A DNA stretch of 64,000 bases from positions 33,274 to 97,273 of the forward strand of contig JAWKMO010000009.1 of the NCBI GenBank assembly GCA_041392205.1. Direction: 5' to 3'. Below, piece after piece: positions 43,957-54,600 of this stretch. The notes under the pieces were generated by a model that saw only the letters and a list, made by a program, of their open reading frames with translations, was not told the DNA's origin and did no database searches. The stretch's first letter is position 1; each line of letters starts with the position of its first letter. Position numbers and translations under genes: made by a program. The DNA comes from Halomarinibacterium sp041392205 (GTDB lineage: Bacteria; Bacteroidota; Bacteroidia; Flavobacteriales; Flavobacteriaceae).

Positions 43957-46065
43957 TTAAAAGTCATAATACCAATTAAATAAATCGGTTCGTATTCCAA
44001 AATTAAACCAAGTGGTTTGATTGTTGAAAACTGTTTCTGTATCTACGGCTGGGTTAAAATCTCTATAAAGTAAACTTCCGTATAATTTTAAGTTTGTTGC
44101 AGGATTAATTAAATATCCCACTTGCAATTCGCCATGAAAAAAATGGATTGTATTTCCTTGTGCTAATTCATTTCCTTCATCAAAAGGTCTATTATCTTCA
44201 GTCCCATAAATATCTCCCCCATAAAAGAAAGTATCTTCGGCGGTATTAAAATCAACCCCTCTTTTAGCAAAAATTACTTTAGCATCGGCAAAGATTCTCC
44301 CTTTTTGGTAACGAGAAATAGCAATAAATTCAGAAAAATTTGCCCCCAAGGTATGCGCCATAGATTGGTTGGTATGTCCATAGTTAAGGACAATGGAATT
44401 ATGAGAATACGTATACGGTCTTACCCTATTGTATTCCATTTGGAAATAGAGGTTTTTTAATCCAAAAGCATCGTAATATTTGGCCCCGATTTGATATCCA
44501 ATTTTGTTTTTATAGCTTCCGTTTCCACCAAAAATATCGCTGGTAGAAAACTCATCGATAATTAATTGACCGTAGGTATTAACACGATTATTAATTTTAT
44601 ATTTAGCACTTAATCCTATTAAAGCATTACCGCCTCTAGAACCTGTGGAAAATTCTATTGCCCTATAAAATATAACGGGGTTTATATAATTAAAATCGAA
44701 TCCCCTATCATTATCATTTTCCCAAATAACCGATTCAAACAACCCAATGTTTAATCTTTTGGTGACATTATAACTTAGATAGTGGTTGGCCATAAATTTT
44801 GTTCTAAACGAACCATTTTCTGTGACTTCGGATCTTACATCCCTTAGCGACATCCAGGTATTGGTGTATTTTAATTTCCAAATAGTGGTGTTGAGTTTGA
44901 AATAAGGATACGGACTTGCATTATCACTTAATAGCAAAGAACGATATCCATCCCCAATAAAATTTTTACCATGCCCTAATTGCAAGTTAAAATACTTTGA
45001 AGGAGTAAAAGATACGTGGCCTTCGGCAACAGGATAATCATAAGAGTCTTGTTTAAATTCTTTGGCAATCCCTCGCCCGGGAATAATGGCGGGGTTTCCA
45101 CCATCGGGTTTAATGGACTCTGCGTAGCGATTAAAATAGTCTGCAAATCTTCCTTGGCTTTCATAAATAACAGCAAAAAAGTTTACCTGTTTTCCAATGC
45201 CCCCTTGCGTATAAACCAAACGGGTATTGTTATAGGTATTGATATCGCCATCTTTTCCTGCTTGTAAATCTACTCCTGGGTCTAATGTAAACCAGTAATC
45301 TTGACCTTTAAGAGCTACCATATGTTCATTCCACCATTTTCTACCCAGCCAGGAAGTTCTTTCTTTTGAAATCAACTTATTTTCTGTGTTAAAATTATAG
45401 TACTTATTTACTTCGTTATATAGAAACGGTTTTTGGGCTGTATGATTATTACTCCCAACTTGATTAAGGTAAGGATCAAAAAGACTATAATTATGGTGCG
45501 ATAAGGGAATATTAATTCCGCTTTTATATTCATCATTTTCATAGGGTAACTTTTGGATAGCATCATATTCAGAAAGTTCTTCATTTCCAATAATGGATTT
45601 TGTTTTTGTTACCGAAGAAGTATTTTCAGTATTGCTAGGAATGGCTTCACTTCCTAAGGGTATTCTAAAAGACATTGTGTATTGTGCATACGTAGCTTTT
45701 CCATTATACGTAGCTGGTATTATTTTTGGAAATTGATTAAAAACACGTGTTATTTCTTCCTTCAACTCCTTATAGATGGCATCGACATACACTACTTTAA
45801 AATTACCATCCGAATCTACTTCAAAAAAAACAGCTACTTCTCCTTTATAGCTTTCCTCAGAAACAATATTGGGCAGCTCTAAATTTGAAAAGACTAATTC
45901 CTTCACTGTCTTGTTAAAACAATCTGGTAATGAAGCTATTGCTACTGATTCGCAATTTGGAAAAACAGGATATTTTTCTAGTGCATTATCACTTGTTTGT
46001 GACAAAACCGAAGTTGACATTAACAAAAGGAACAAACGTAAAAGAAGTAAACGCATCATAGGCAT
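43957..46065 (-). CDS. remB: Gliding motility protein RemB, Wzi-like barrel with TonB-CTD-like N-terminal domain
   Basis: A 702-residue exported protein: signal peptide (ATG 46065 or 46056; cleavage near VLSQ), then a small domain (about 32-137) with PVFPNCES and DCFNKTV (Cys38, Cys49). It ends in a KIIPATYNGKATYAQY segment followed by MSFRIPLG, which matches the TonB C-terminal domain plan. From about 210 to the end it is an outer-membrane barrel (WLGRKWWNEH, NLQLGHGKNFIGDGYRSLLLSD). In F. johnsoniae remB lies near sprA, as here. RemB mutants there have altered motility and spreading; the mechanism is unknown. Confidence 0.8.
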   Translation of the reverse strand: MPMMRLLLLRLFLLLMSTSVLSQTSDNALEKYPVFPNCESVAIASLPDCFNKTVKELVFSNLELPNIVSEESYKGEVAVFFEVDSDGNFKVVYVDAIYKELKEEITRVFNQFPKIIPATYNGKATYAQYTMSFRIPLGSEAIPSNTENTSSVTKTKSIIGNEELSEYDAIQKLPYENDEYKSGINIPLSHHNYSLFDPYLNQVGSNNHTAQKPFLYNEVNKYYNFNTENKLISKERTSWLGRKWWNEHMVALKGQDYWFTLDPGVDLQAGKDGDINTYNNTRLVYTQGGIGKQVNFFAVIYESQGRFADYFNRYAESIKPDGGNPAIIPGRGIAKEFKQDSYDYPVAEGHVSFTPSKYFNLQLGHGKNFIGDGYRSLLLSDNASPYPYFKLNTTIWKLKYTNTWMSLRDVRSEVTENGSFRTKFMANHYLSYNVTKRLNIGLFESVIWENDNDRGFDFNYINPVIFYRAIEFSTGSRGGNALIGLSAKYKINNRVNTYGQLIIDEFSTSDIFGGNGSYKNKIGYQIGAKYYDAFGLKNLYFQMEYNRVRPYTYSHNSIVLNYGHTNQSMAHTLGANFSEFIAISRYQKGRIFADAKVIFAKRGVDFNTAEDTFFYGGDIYGTEDNRPFDEGNELAQGNTIHFFHGELQVGYLINPATNLKLYGSLLYRDFNPAVDTETVFNNQTTWFNFGIRTDLFNWYYDF

Positions 46066-46114
46066 AGGGCATTTTATTTATCCCGAAAGATACACTTTTT
46101 TAAAATCTCCCTAT

Positions 46115-46145
46115 TAAAAAAACAAACCCGCCTTAAAGCGGGTTT
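46115..46145 (-). terminator. Terminator after the first tonB-like gene
   Basis: A perfect 8-bp stem AAACCCGC/GCGGGTTT with a 6-base loop is followed by T-rich sequence on the minus strand. It separates tonB from remB. Confidence 0.85.
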
Positions 46146-46150
46146 TGTAT

Positions 46151-46951
46151 TTAATATTCAATATTTAACATAATTGGAACGGAATAAATCACATCTACTA
46201 GTTGGTTTTGGTGTTTTCCAGGAGTCATTTTTGGGAGATTCGCAATAACACGCTTAGCTTCATTGGATAGGTCTTCAAAAGGGGTTCTCGTTTTTATATT
46301 TGTAATTTCCCCTTTTGTATCTACCGTAAACTGTACATCAATTCTATTCTTTTTTCCAGCATATTTATCTGAAAACTTATTGATATCAAATTTTCTATTA
46401 ATAAAGGCATTGATTTTTTCGTTTAAACATTGTTTACGCTCCTCATTGGAGGATAAATTTTCACAACCCGGAAAAATGGGGACATTCTCAACAGAAAACA
46501 TATTCTCCGCCTCAGGTTTTTTAACTTCGGTAGTAATTACCATAGGTTTATCTATAGGAGTATTTTGGTCTATCTCTGTTGTGGGTGATTTATCTTCTAT
46601 TTGCTTTGAAATATTATCTACAGGTTTAAACTTAGTTGAAGCAACTTGCCTAACTGGCCTTCTTTCTTTTACAACCTCTTTTGGTTTATCAATTTGTTTT
46701 ACAGGGATTACCTCAACTACATAATTTTTTAAGGCAACTTCATTTAACTCTCTTTTTTCAGGGAGATTGTAAGCTATTTCTGAAAAACCCAAATTGCTTT
46801 CTACGACTAAAAAAACAAATAGCATACTAATGATAAGCCCTATTTGAAAAAACAATCCCGAATTCCAACGAATGTTAATTCTTTTTTTTACTTCTCTTTT
46901 TGAAAGCCCTTCTACTTTAGAAGTACTTTCCTTTTTTACTGATGGTACCAT
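46151..46951 (-). CDS. TonB family energy transducer (TonB1)
   Basis: A 266-residue protein with a basic cytoplasmic N-terminus, one membrane helix (about 33-52), a periplasmic linker with many Lys/Pro/Glu/Val residues, and a C-terminal TonB domain (about 163-266). The domain has the PIFPGCE start, QCLNEKI and the closing PKMTPGKHQNQ and VIYSVPIML strands. It would couple the proton-motive force to outer-membrane receptors together with ExbBD, not in this window. It is paralogous to the next gene upstream. Confidence 0.9.
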   Translation of the reverse strand: MVPSVKKESTSKVEGLSKREVKKRINIRWNSGLFFQIGLIISMLFVFLVVESNLGFSEIAYNLPEKRELNEVALKNYVVEVIPVKQIDKPKEVVKERRPVRQVASTKFKPVDNISKQIEDKSPTTEIDQNTPIDKPMVITTEVKKPEAENMFSVENVPIFPGCENLSSNEERKQCLNEKINAFINRKFDINKFSDKYAGKKNRIDVQFTVDTKGEITNIKTRTPFEDLSNEAKRVIANLPKMTPGKHQNQLVDVIYSVPIMLNIEY

Positions 46952-46998
46952 AATAGCTGTATTAATAGTTATATTTCTAGCAATACAATGCCTATGCC

Positions 46999-47029
46999 AA
47001 AAAAAAACGCCCCAAGAGTATTGGGACGT
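46999..47029 (-). terminator. Terminator after the second tonB-like gene
   Basis: The minus-strand stem ACGTCCCAA/TTGGGGCGT, with one G-U pair and a 5-base loop, is followed by a run of T. Confidence 0.85.
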
Positions 47030-47053
47030 TTTATATAAATTACGAGGAACTAT

Positions 47054-47776
47054 TTAATTTTCTACCTGGAATAAAATAGGAAGTGCATATAATACCCCTA
47101 CTGCTTTACCACGTTGTTTTCCTGGAGTCATTTTAGGAAGCGACTTTACTACATTTACCGCTTCTTGCTCTAAGCGAGGATGTGGGGCACGAGCTCTAAC
47201 ATCTACTACGTTTCCATTTTTATCTATTTTAAACTGAACCGAAATACGTTGTTTTCCTTCAAGACCTAAATCATTTGCCAATTCTGTGTCGAATTTTTTT
47301 GACACATATTGTTGGATTTTTTCAGACATACATTGTTTTTTGGCATTATTGTTACCGGCATTCTCACATCCTGGATATACTGGCACTTGTTCAATAACCG
47401 CAAAAGGGACATCTGCAATTTCCTCTTCTTCTACTTCTTCAATTTCTTCAATTTCTACAATCTCTTCATTTTGATTGGTTTCGGTAGATTCAATAATAGT
47501 TTCTTCTACTTCATCTTCATCTTCTACTACTTCAATCACTTCGGGTGCTGGTGGTGGTGGCGGCGGTGGTGGTGGTGGGGTTATGGGTTGGGTGATTGGA
47601 ATATCTTCTAATAAATCGTCTCCCACATTTAAGGTGTCTCCAGCCAGATTGTCTTTATCGAACGTTTTATGTTCAATAGCTCTCCAAGAGATAAAAAGCA
47701 TAAGCGCCAAACCTGCAAGTACATAAATATTACTCCACTGGTTTAAATTTGCTTTAGAATTTTTTTTCGGTTCCAT
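47054..47776 (-). CDS. TonB family energy transducer with proline-rich stem (TonB2)
   Basis: A 240-residue TonB: cytoplasmic N-terminus, membrane helix (about 16-30), a stem with ten or so consecutive prolines (about 63-73) followed by a very acidic Glu/Asp stretch (about 75-120), and a C-terminal TonB domain (about 125-240). The domain shows PVYPGCEN, QCMSEKI and PKMTPGKQRGKAVG. The proline tract spans the periplasm. Strong similarity to TonB1 over the last 110 residues indicates duplication. Confidence 0.92.
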   Translation of the reverse strand: MEPKKNSKANLNQWSNIYVLAGLALMLFISWRAIEHKTFDKDNLAGDTLNVGDDLLEDIPITQPITPPPPPPPPPPAPEVIEVVEDEDEVEETIIESTETNQNEEIVEIEEIEEVEEEEIADVPFAVIEQVPVYPGCENAGNNNAKKQCMSEKIQQYVSKKFDTELANDLGLEGKQRISVQFKIDKNGNVVDVRARAPHPRLEQEAVNVVKSLPKMTPGKQRGKAVGVLYALPILFQVEN

Positions 47777-47835
47777 AATAGAAAATTTAGATCGTTGCTA
47801 AAATAAGTAAAATTGTATTGTTTTAAAAAGGAAAT

Positions 47836-48234
47836 TCAATTTTTAAAAATAAAAGTATCTTTTGTTTTATAAAACACGAGAAGGCCAATTAAAATTCCCA
47901 TCCCGTTTGCCATAACATCCCAAAAATCGTGAGATCGATTTGCAATAAATTTCCCTTGTATCACTTCAATAATTATACCATAAATAAATAGTAGTATTGG
48001 GATGACAACATACCTCTTTTGTGCCTTGCTATTTGATAATTTTACATACGAAAGCCAAATAAAAGTCCACAAAAGATAGACCATTATATGTAGGAATTTA
48101 TCAAAAAATGGAATTTGTATAGGTGTTCCAGCCGAAACAGGAAGCACCATTAGGAGCGTTACAATAAAAGAATAGGTAATTGCTAGTCCTGCAATAAATT
48201 TAGCCTCCAATAAGCGCTTTATAGGCCACTTCAT
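47836..48234 (-). CDS. VanZ-like membrane protein
   Basis: A 132-residue protein with four helices and the VanZ pattern (FDKFLHIMVYLLWTFIW, then YGIIIEVIQGKF and SHDFWDVMANGMGILIG). The gene overlaps gcvH by 35 bases if ATG 48234 is used; TTG 48210 is an alternative start that still overlaps. No function is established for this family outside glycopeptide resistance clusters, and no other resistance gene is nearby. It is the last gene of the ruvA-sprA-gcvH transcript. Confidence 0.85.
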   Translation of the reverse strand: MKWPIKRLLEAKFIAGLAITYSFIVTLLMVLPVSAGTPIQIPFFDKFLHIMVYLLWTFIWLSYVKLSNSKAQKRYVVIPILLFIYGIIIEVIQGKFIANRSHDFWDVMANGMGILIGLLVFYKTKDTFIFKN

Positions 48235-48580
48235 CCAATAGTGTTGCTACTTCTTCAGGGTTTGACATTTCAATTTTAATCATCCAGCCATCGCCATAAG
48301 GGTCTGAATTTATTTTTTCAGGCTCCGATTCTAGCATGTCATTACATTCTAGAATTTTTCCAGTAAGCGGCATGAAAAGATCTGAAACTGTTTTAACGGC
48401 TTCAACAGTACCAAATATTTCCCCTTTTTCTACAGTTTCATCGAGCGATTCAACTTCTACATAAACGATGTCCCCTAATTGGTCTTGTGCGTAATCTGTA
48501 ATTCCAACGGTTGCTATTTTGCCATCAATAAAAACCCATTCGTGGTCTTGTGTATATTTTAAGTTTGAAGGTGTGTTCAT
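48200..48580 (-). CDS. gcvH: Glycine cleavage system H protein
   Basis: Carries the aminomethyl group on lipoyl-lysine between P, T and L proteins. The 126-residue protein has the lipoyl site Lys63 in VEAVKTVSD and the conserved start KYTQDHEW. It follows sprA by 27 bases. Genes for the P and T proteins are not in this window. Confidence 0.96.
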   Translation of the reverse strand: MNTPSNLKYTQDHEWVFIDGKIATVGITDYAQDQLGDIVYVEVESLDETVEKGEIFGTVEAVKTVSDLFMPLTGKILECNDMLESEPEKINSDPYGDGWMIKIEMSNPEEVATLLDEVAYKALIGG

Positions 48581-48607
48581 TTTTTAAAGTAATAATAGGT
48601 TAGTGAT

Positions 48608-51600
48608 TTAGTTTCCGAAATTATACCGAAGGGTTAATCCACTTCTTATCGTTGTTTGAGGAAATGCGGTGGAAATAGCATATTCTGAAAAAGTGTGGTC
48701 GTAATAAAACAATGCTGTTAAGTTTTTACTAAGTGCATAATCTGCGGTGAATTGCAATCCATAAATGGTTTGTCCAGCCGTTGTTTGATTGTTAAGAATA
48801 TCAAGATTTCTAATAATGGTAACATTGTATCTTCTTGAGGCATCTAATTTAAAATTTAAATCACTTTTTAAAATTCGCTTCTTTCCTCCAAAATTAGTTC
48901 CTATGCGCAAATCTTTAATTCTATATCCTAGTCCTAATATAATTTCATTTCCTTGAATCTCGGTTAATAAATTATTCGCAAAGCTAAGAGACAAGGCTCT
49001 ATCTTTTCTAAGCTCGGCCATTATTTTAACGGAATTTTGCATTTCAAAATCCACTTTTATCAAGGGTGAAAATTGTTCTGTAAGATTCACATTATTCAGA
49101 AATGTTTCGCTTTTAAAATTTCCTGATTGATCTAATTCTAAAGGGTTTTTTCGATCAAAATCTAAATTGGTTTGAAATTGATTTACCGTATAGGAAGCTC
49201 TATATCCATGCTGAATGGAAAATCGTTTAAATTGTTTTTTAAACCATTTAATGCGCATTAATCCAGTATATTTAATATCCCAGTTAGGTAAAGGAACATC
49301 TCTAAAAATTCCTGTCTTTTCTTTACTTGCATCACTACCCTTATATGCCGAAAGGAAAGAAGCTAACAAGACACTTTGACTGGTTCTTCCAAAGCCTTTT
49401 GGAAAACCTAAGGAATCTCTTTCGAGGGTATAATTAGGGTTATTTTGTGCCAAATTGTTTGCTAAACGATCTGCAATTGTTAAACGATTATCCCTAAAGG
49501 CATCAAAAGCTGAAGAACTAATTTCATCACTCTTGCTAAAGGCTGTTTTAATTAATACGGTGGATATATTAAAATTACCAAATGTATTAGGTGTTAAAGA
49601 CTCGTATAAATCATCTCTTACAATATAATTTTCGGCATAATTTTCAGAATAGGCTCGAGTTCCGTTTAAATCTATTTTTAAATCGGGAATCAATTCAATA
49701 TTCACTTGAGCGTCTAGCTGTTTACTTTCCACTTCGGTATATTGCTCATTAAATTCTGGATACAGGGTTAACCACCCTTTTCTAGCTGCTAATTCGCGTA
49801 TTTCGGCTTGACTTCCAAAAACAAATCCTGTTGAAGGTTTTAAGGAGCCTGCAAATCCAATAGAAGGTAAATATCCTGGCAAATATATCCCATTATTTTC
49901 CTGGTAGTTTAACTGAATTTTCTTAATGGAGGTAATTAATCCTATAAAGGTGTTTAGGGCTTTATCCCCGCCACTTAAAGAGCCTGAGCTTGTTCCAGCG
50001 GTTGTCCCTTCGGCTCCTGGTCCAGAGCCACCTTCTCCATTTCTACCGCCCAAAATTTGATCTCTTTTACTTTTAGGATCATTTTCATTTCCTTTATCTC
50101 CTCCTCCTTCATTTCTTTCTCCCTTTCCTCCTAAAAGAGAATTACCTCCAGAGGTTTCCCCTCCTTCATTTGTACCTCCTCTATTTTTACTGGATTTAAT
50201 TTTTGTAAGTCCAACATATCGATAGAAACTATTCATATCCAAAGTAGAATTGATACGGTGTGTACTCGCATTTTGAACCGAATTTCCTAAATCATATACT
50301 CCTAAAACATTTCCTTGATCATCTTCCAATTCAATATTACTAAACAAATCACTACCATCCTGCCATTGATAATCTCCTTGGTAGGAATAGGCTATTCGCA
50401 TCCATTTAAGGAAGGGGAATTTTTGAGTAGGTAAATCGTAGTTTAACTGAAGTGATTGAAAATGTTGATTGGGATCTCCTACTTGGAAAAATCCATCCCA
50501 TACGCCAATAGAATTATCTACAATACCTTCATTAATGTAATTGTTTACAATTCGATTATTGGCAGAGTTAAAATTAAATCGCAACGATTGGGTAAGATTA
50601 TAGTTTAAGGTGTATTGCCAATCGAATAAGAAGTTTCTTTGATACAACGTTGGAAGTCCTATTTGATTGGCTGCTAAATTTAATTCCCTAAATTTTTGTT
50701 CGTTGTACTGCCTAGTAATGTTAGAACTTACGGATATGTTACTTGGTAATGGATTAAAGTTTAAATCTTTTAAAAACTGCCAATATTTCCCCGTAAACAA
50801 AGAATCGTTCTTTTTGAAAGGCTCAATAGGTTTTGAATTGATAGTATAATCATACGTCCCTCCTAAACGCACTTGTTGGTTTAATGCATCTTCAATTTCA
50901 AAATCGTGATGGTCTACTTGATTGTAGGTAAATGAGAAAGTAAAATTCTCAACATCATAGGGCATAGGTTTGCTAGGGTTTTCTCCTGCTTTATTTTTTC
51001 GAACTCCAATAAAGTTTACACTTTGCCTTTTGGTATAATCTACCGATTGTTCTTCAATGGTATTTTTTTCGTTAGCATCTGTGGTATTATCTAATCTAGC
51101 TTGAAGCTCAATATCTTCAAATTCTGGATCGTATTTAGGAGTAATTAATTCTTCTCCTATACCATAGTTAAAGGGTAGTACCACACCCCATTTTTTTGGT
51201 AATAATTGTCCTAAATTAAAATTGGTTACTACGTCATATTGCTTCGAATCTTCCAAACTACGCTGATTAGGTCCTTGCTCAATAGACCCAAAACCAATGG
51301 TGCTAATATTTCCTGTAGCGCTTACATTGGCAAAATCGGCAAGGTTAGCATCCATATTTAGCACTGCTGCCCAACCTCCTTTATTTTCCAATTCACTCAT
51401 GCGAAGTTCGTTGAACCAAACCTCACCACAGATATCGGTATTGCTTTTATTTCGCAGTCCTATCATAATAATCCTTACGTTTCCAAAGCTTGGGGTCCCT
51501 TTAATTCCTATTCTTAATTCATTCTCACCTCCGCTAGTATAGTTAGGATCCAAATCGGATTGCATAAAATAGGTTACTTGCGTAGGATCTACAGGAGTCT

Positions 51601-54600
51601 CTAAACCTAAAACACGAGTTTTAATTTCTTGCAGTAAGGAGAGTGGAAGGTTTAATCTATTTTCTAGAGGCCAAATAGTTTCGGCATCGCTTTCGTTGGC
51701 ATTGGCAATTTCAGGCGACACATTTAATGGGATTTCAATTTCGTAAAAACTGGTATTTAAGTCATTCCCCAATCGTATGAAGGCAGCCATTTGGCCATCG
51801 GCTAGCATGGTAGCAGGAGCATCCAAAGACTCCGCATGGATAAACATTTCCAGATTTTTATACTGGCGCATATCCACATTAAAATTTTTATAGACCGCAC
51901 GGGCATCCTCTGGCTCAAGATCACAAACTTTTAAAGATAAGGATTGTTCGTCTTGACGAATAATATTGTTATTATTATTTAATTCTTCACGGAAAACTCC
52001 AGGTGGAATGGCATAATTGCTATTTTGAATAATCCCAACGGCTTCATTTTCAAAGACAGTGTTGTCTTGATCGTTGCTTGAGTTATCTACATCCAAAGAC
52101 TCGGTATATCTTCTATAATCGCCACGAAAAAGTTCTAAGGTTCCAAAACGCAACACGGTTTCTTGTTGGAAGCCAGACATGAACATTCGCATAAAACGAA
52201 TAGAACGGAAGTCGGAAATTCCATTGACTGCGTCATCATATTCACTTAAAGGGATTCTAAATTGAATCCAACGTACAGGAATTTCTTGGTTATTTTGGGT
52301 GGTTACCGTAATCTCCTTAATGTCTGTGACGTATTTAGAATCCAAGTTCATATTTGGAGTTACATCCACTTCATATTCAAAATAGCTATCTACCGTGTTC
52401 ATGGTATTGTCACGGTTAATGTCTTCAACATCGGGTTGTGCGGTGGAGCCTCTGTCATCATTGGTCAACTGTTCAGGGGAGTTCCCTTGGGTTCCATTAA
52501 AAGTTTTGTACCGTTGTAAAATATTTCCTTCCGCTTGTAAAAAATATTGGTAGTTATCGTTGGCAGGGTCAGGCAATCCAGCAAAAGCTGGATATTTTGC
52601 AGCTTCTTCTCCATCGCTTAATCCATCGAGTCCAATATCTTGGTTAATACGGTCTTGTCCTTGGGTAGCAAAAGTATACACTAACGATTGGTTACTAGGA
52701 ACTTTTCCCCATTCGCTTACCAGTGTATTAGCACTTCCACCGTCTGCAGGAAGACCATTTTCATATTGCTTACGACCATCTTTTAATACATCTTCTGAAA
52801 TGTTACCTAAGTTAAACGTTAGTTTTCCACCAGGATTATTGGCATTTTCATCATAGATAAAAGGATCCATTAACCAGAATTGAATGTACTCTACATTAGA
52901 CCGTTCAAAATCGGTTGTAGTTAATTGACGCATTATTCCTCCAAAACGGCTTTCTGGATTAGGAAGTGTATTTCCTCCAGAAGCTTGCGGATTAAAGTTA
53001 TAAGGCCCTCTTTCGGTAGGATAAAAGGCTAAATCTATGGGAAACAAGGCCTGTGTTTGTCCTTGAATAATGTCTTGATCGGGGAAAATTTCATTTCTAA
53101 AAATCCTTCTAGTAAAAGGTGACGATAAGTCTTCATCGTTAATTCCATCTGGCCGTTGCGAACTATAAAAAATAGGGTCTATGGTATACCAATTTAGAAC
53201 CGCACGGTTGTAGTTATACGCCAAATTATTGTTGTCAAATTCACCTCCAAAACCTATGGGGGTACTTGAAAGGGTCCAACTTAAAGGAGTAGCAATATCG
53301 ATGGCCGTTTGTGCAGCTTCAAAATCATCTACGTAAGCGGTTACTTTGCCATCAAAATCTGAAACCTTGGGGGCTCCTGGCAGTAAATAAGCAAATTCTC
53401 CCCTAACCGAAACGTTTGAAACCACATCGGTATCGATATTAGGCAGCTTGTTTACCAATCTTGTAAGGAAAGGAACTTCGGTAGAGTAATTGGCATTAAA
53501 GCCAAACATGGTATTGTTTATGGGTTCATTTTGAAAGGCAGATTTTTGCGTAAGCGGGCGTTCATTCAAATTAAGGAAGGTACCACCCACTTGAAAGTTT
53601 TTATTAAACTTATGCTGGATATCTAACCCGGTAAAACGTTTGGTTTGTTGTCCAAACAAAGTGTTATTTTCGACACTAATATTAATAGGGGTATTTGAAT
53701 TTTGTAAAGAAGGATCTAAAATTTGAACTCTTCCTAACTGATAGTTTACCGTATAATCTACACCTTCTACCAGTGTTCTTCCTCCCGCAGTAACCACCAC
53801 AGAACCTTGAGGAATATTAAAGGCTCCAATAGGAATACCATCGGACCCAGTAGATTTATAGGTACCTTTTAACTGAAATTTATTTTTATCACTTTCCTGT
53901 TGCTCTGCTTGGGTTTTGGTAGAACGATATAGCGTTCTAAATACATATTTCTGTTGGTTGGCATTATAAGTTTGAGGATTATTATAATCTTCATTAATAT
54001 TCAATTCTAATTTATTAAAAAGATAATCTCCAAACGGTTCTACACTGGTAAAAATAATACGCCCATTTTGCTGGTCTACGGTAATCCCAGGATAAAAGTC
54101 GAAGAAACCATCGCCCCCTTGCTGTGGATCGTTATTAAAATTTAATTTATCCAAATTAAAGACCCGCAATAGTGTTGCATCATCCAAATCAACTTCGCCA
54201 GGTTCTACTTCGGGAAAATCTGCTCCAGCAACTGGGTTTATATAATTAATTGGGGAGGGATCTAAGTAAAGAATGTTAAGTCTAAAGTCTTCCTGTTCAA
54301 GTTGATAAGCTCCAATGGGATAGATGTTTTTCATCATAATGTCCCAAACGGGCTCATTGACATTGGTGATATTACTTTTTAATAATTTTACCACTAAATT
54401 TTGAGGAATACCCACTTGGTTTTCTCCTTCGTTTGGAACCGGATTTGGATTTCCTTCCAAGGTTTGTATTCCTGTGGCTTCTACTCCATCGGTTGAAAAC
54501 TCCCCTACTTGATATACATTCCCATTTACAGTATATTGGAAAGCAACCGCAAGAACTTCATCATTGTTTAAGCGTTGATTTAAGGAGATATACCCCAATT

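Noticed and set aside
47475..47726. Plus-strand frame encoding poly-Gly opposite the second TonB gene
   Set aside because: It is the antisense of the proline tract (CCx codons read as GGx) and has no other support.
47836..48234. Glycopeptide resistance (VanZ)
   Set aside because: VanZ-like membrane proteins are widespread; none of the vanHAX-type genes is nearby.
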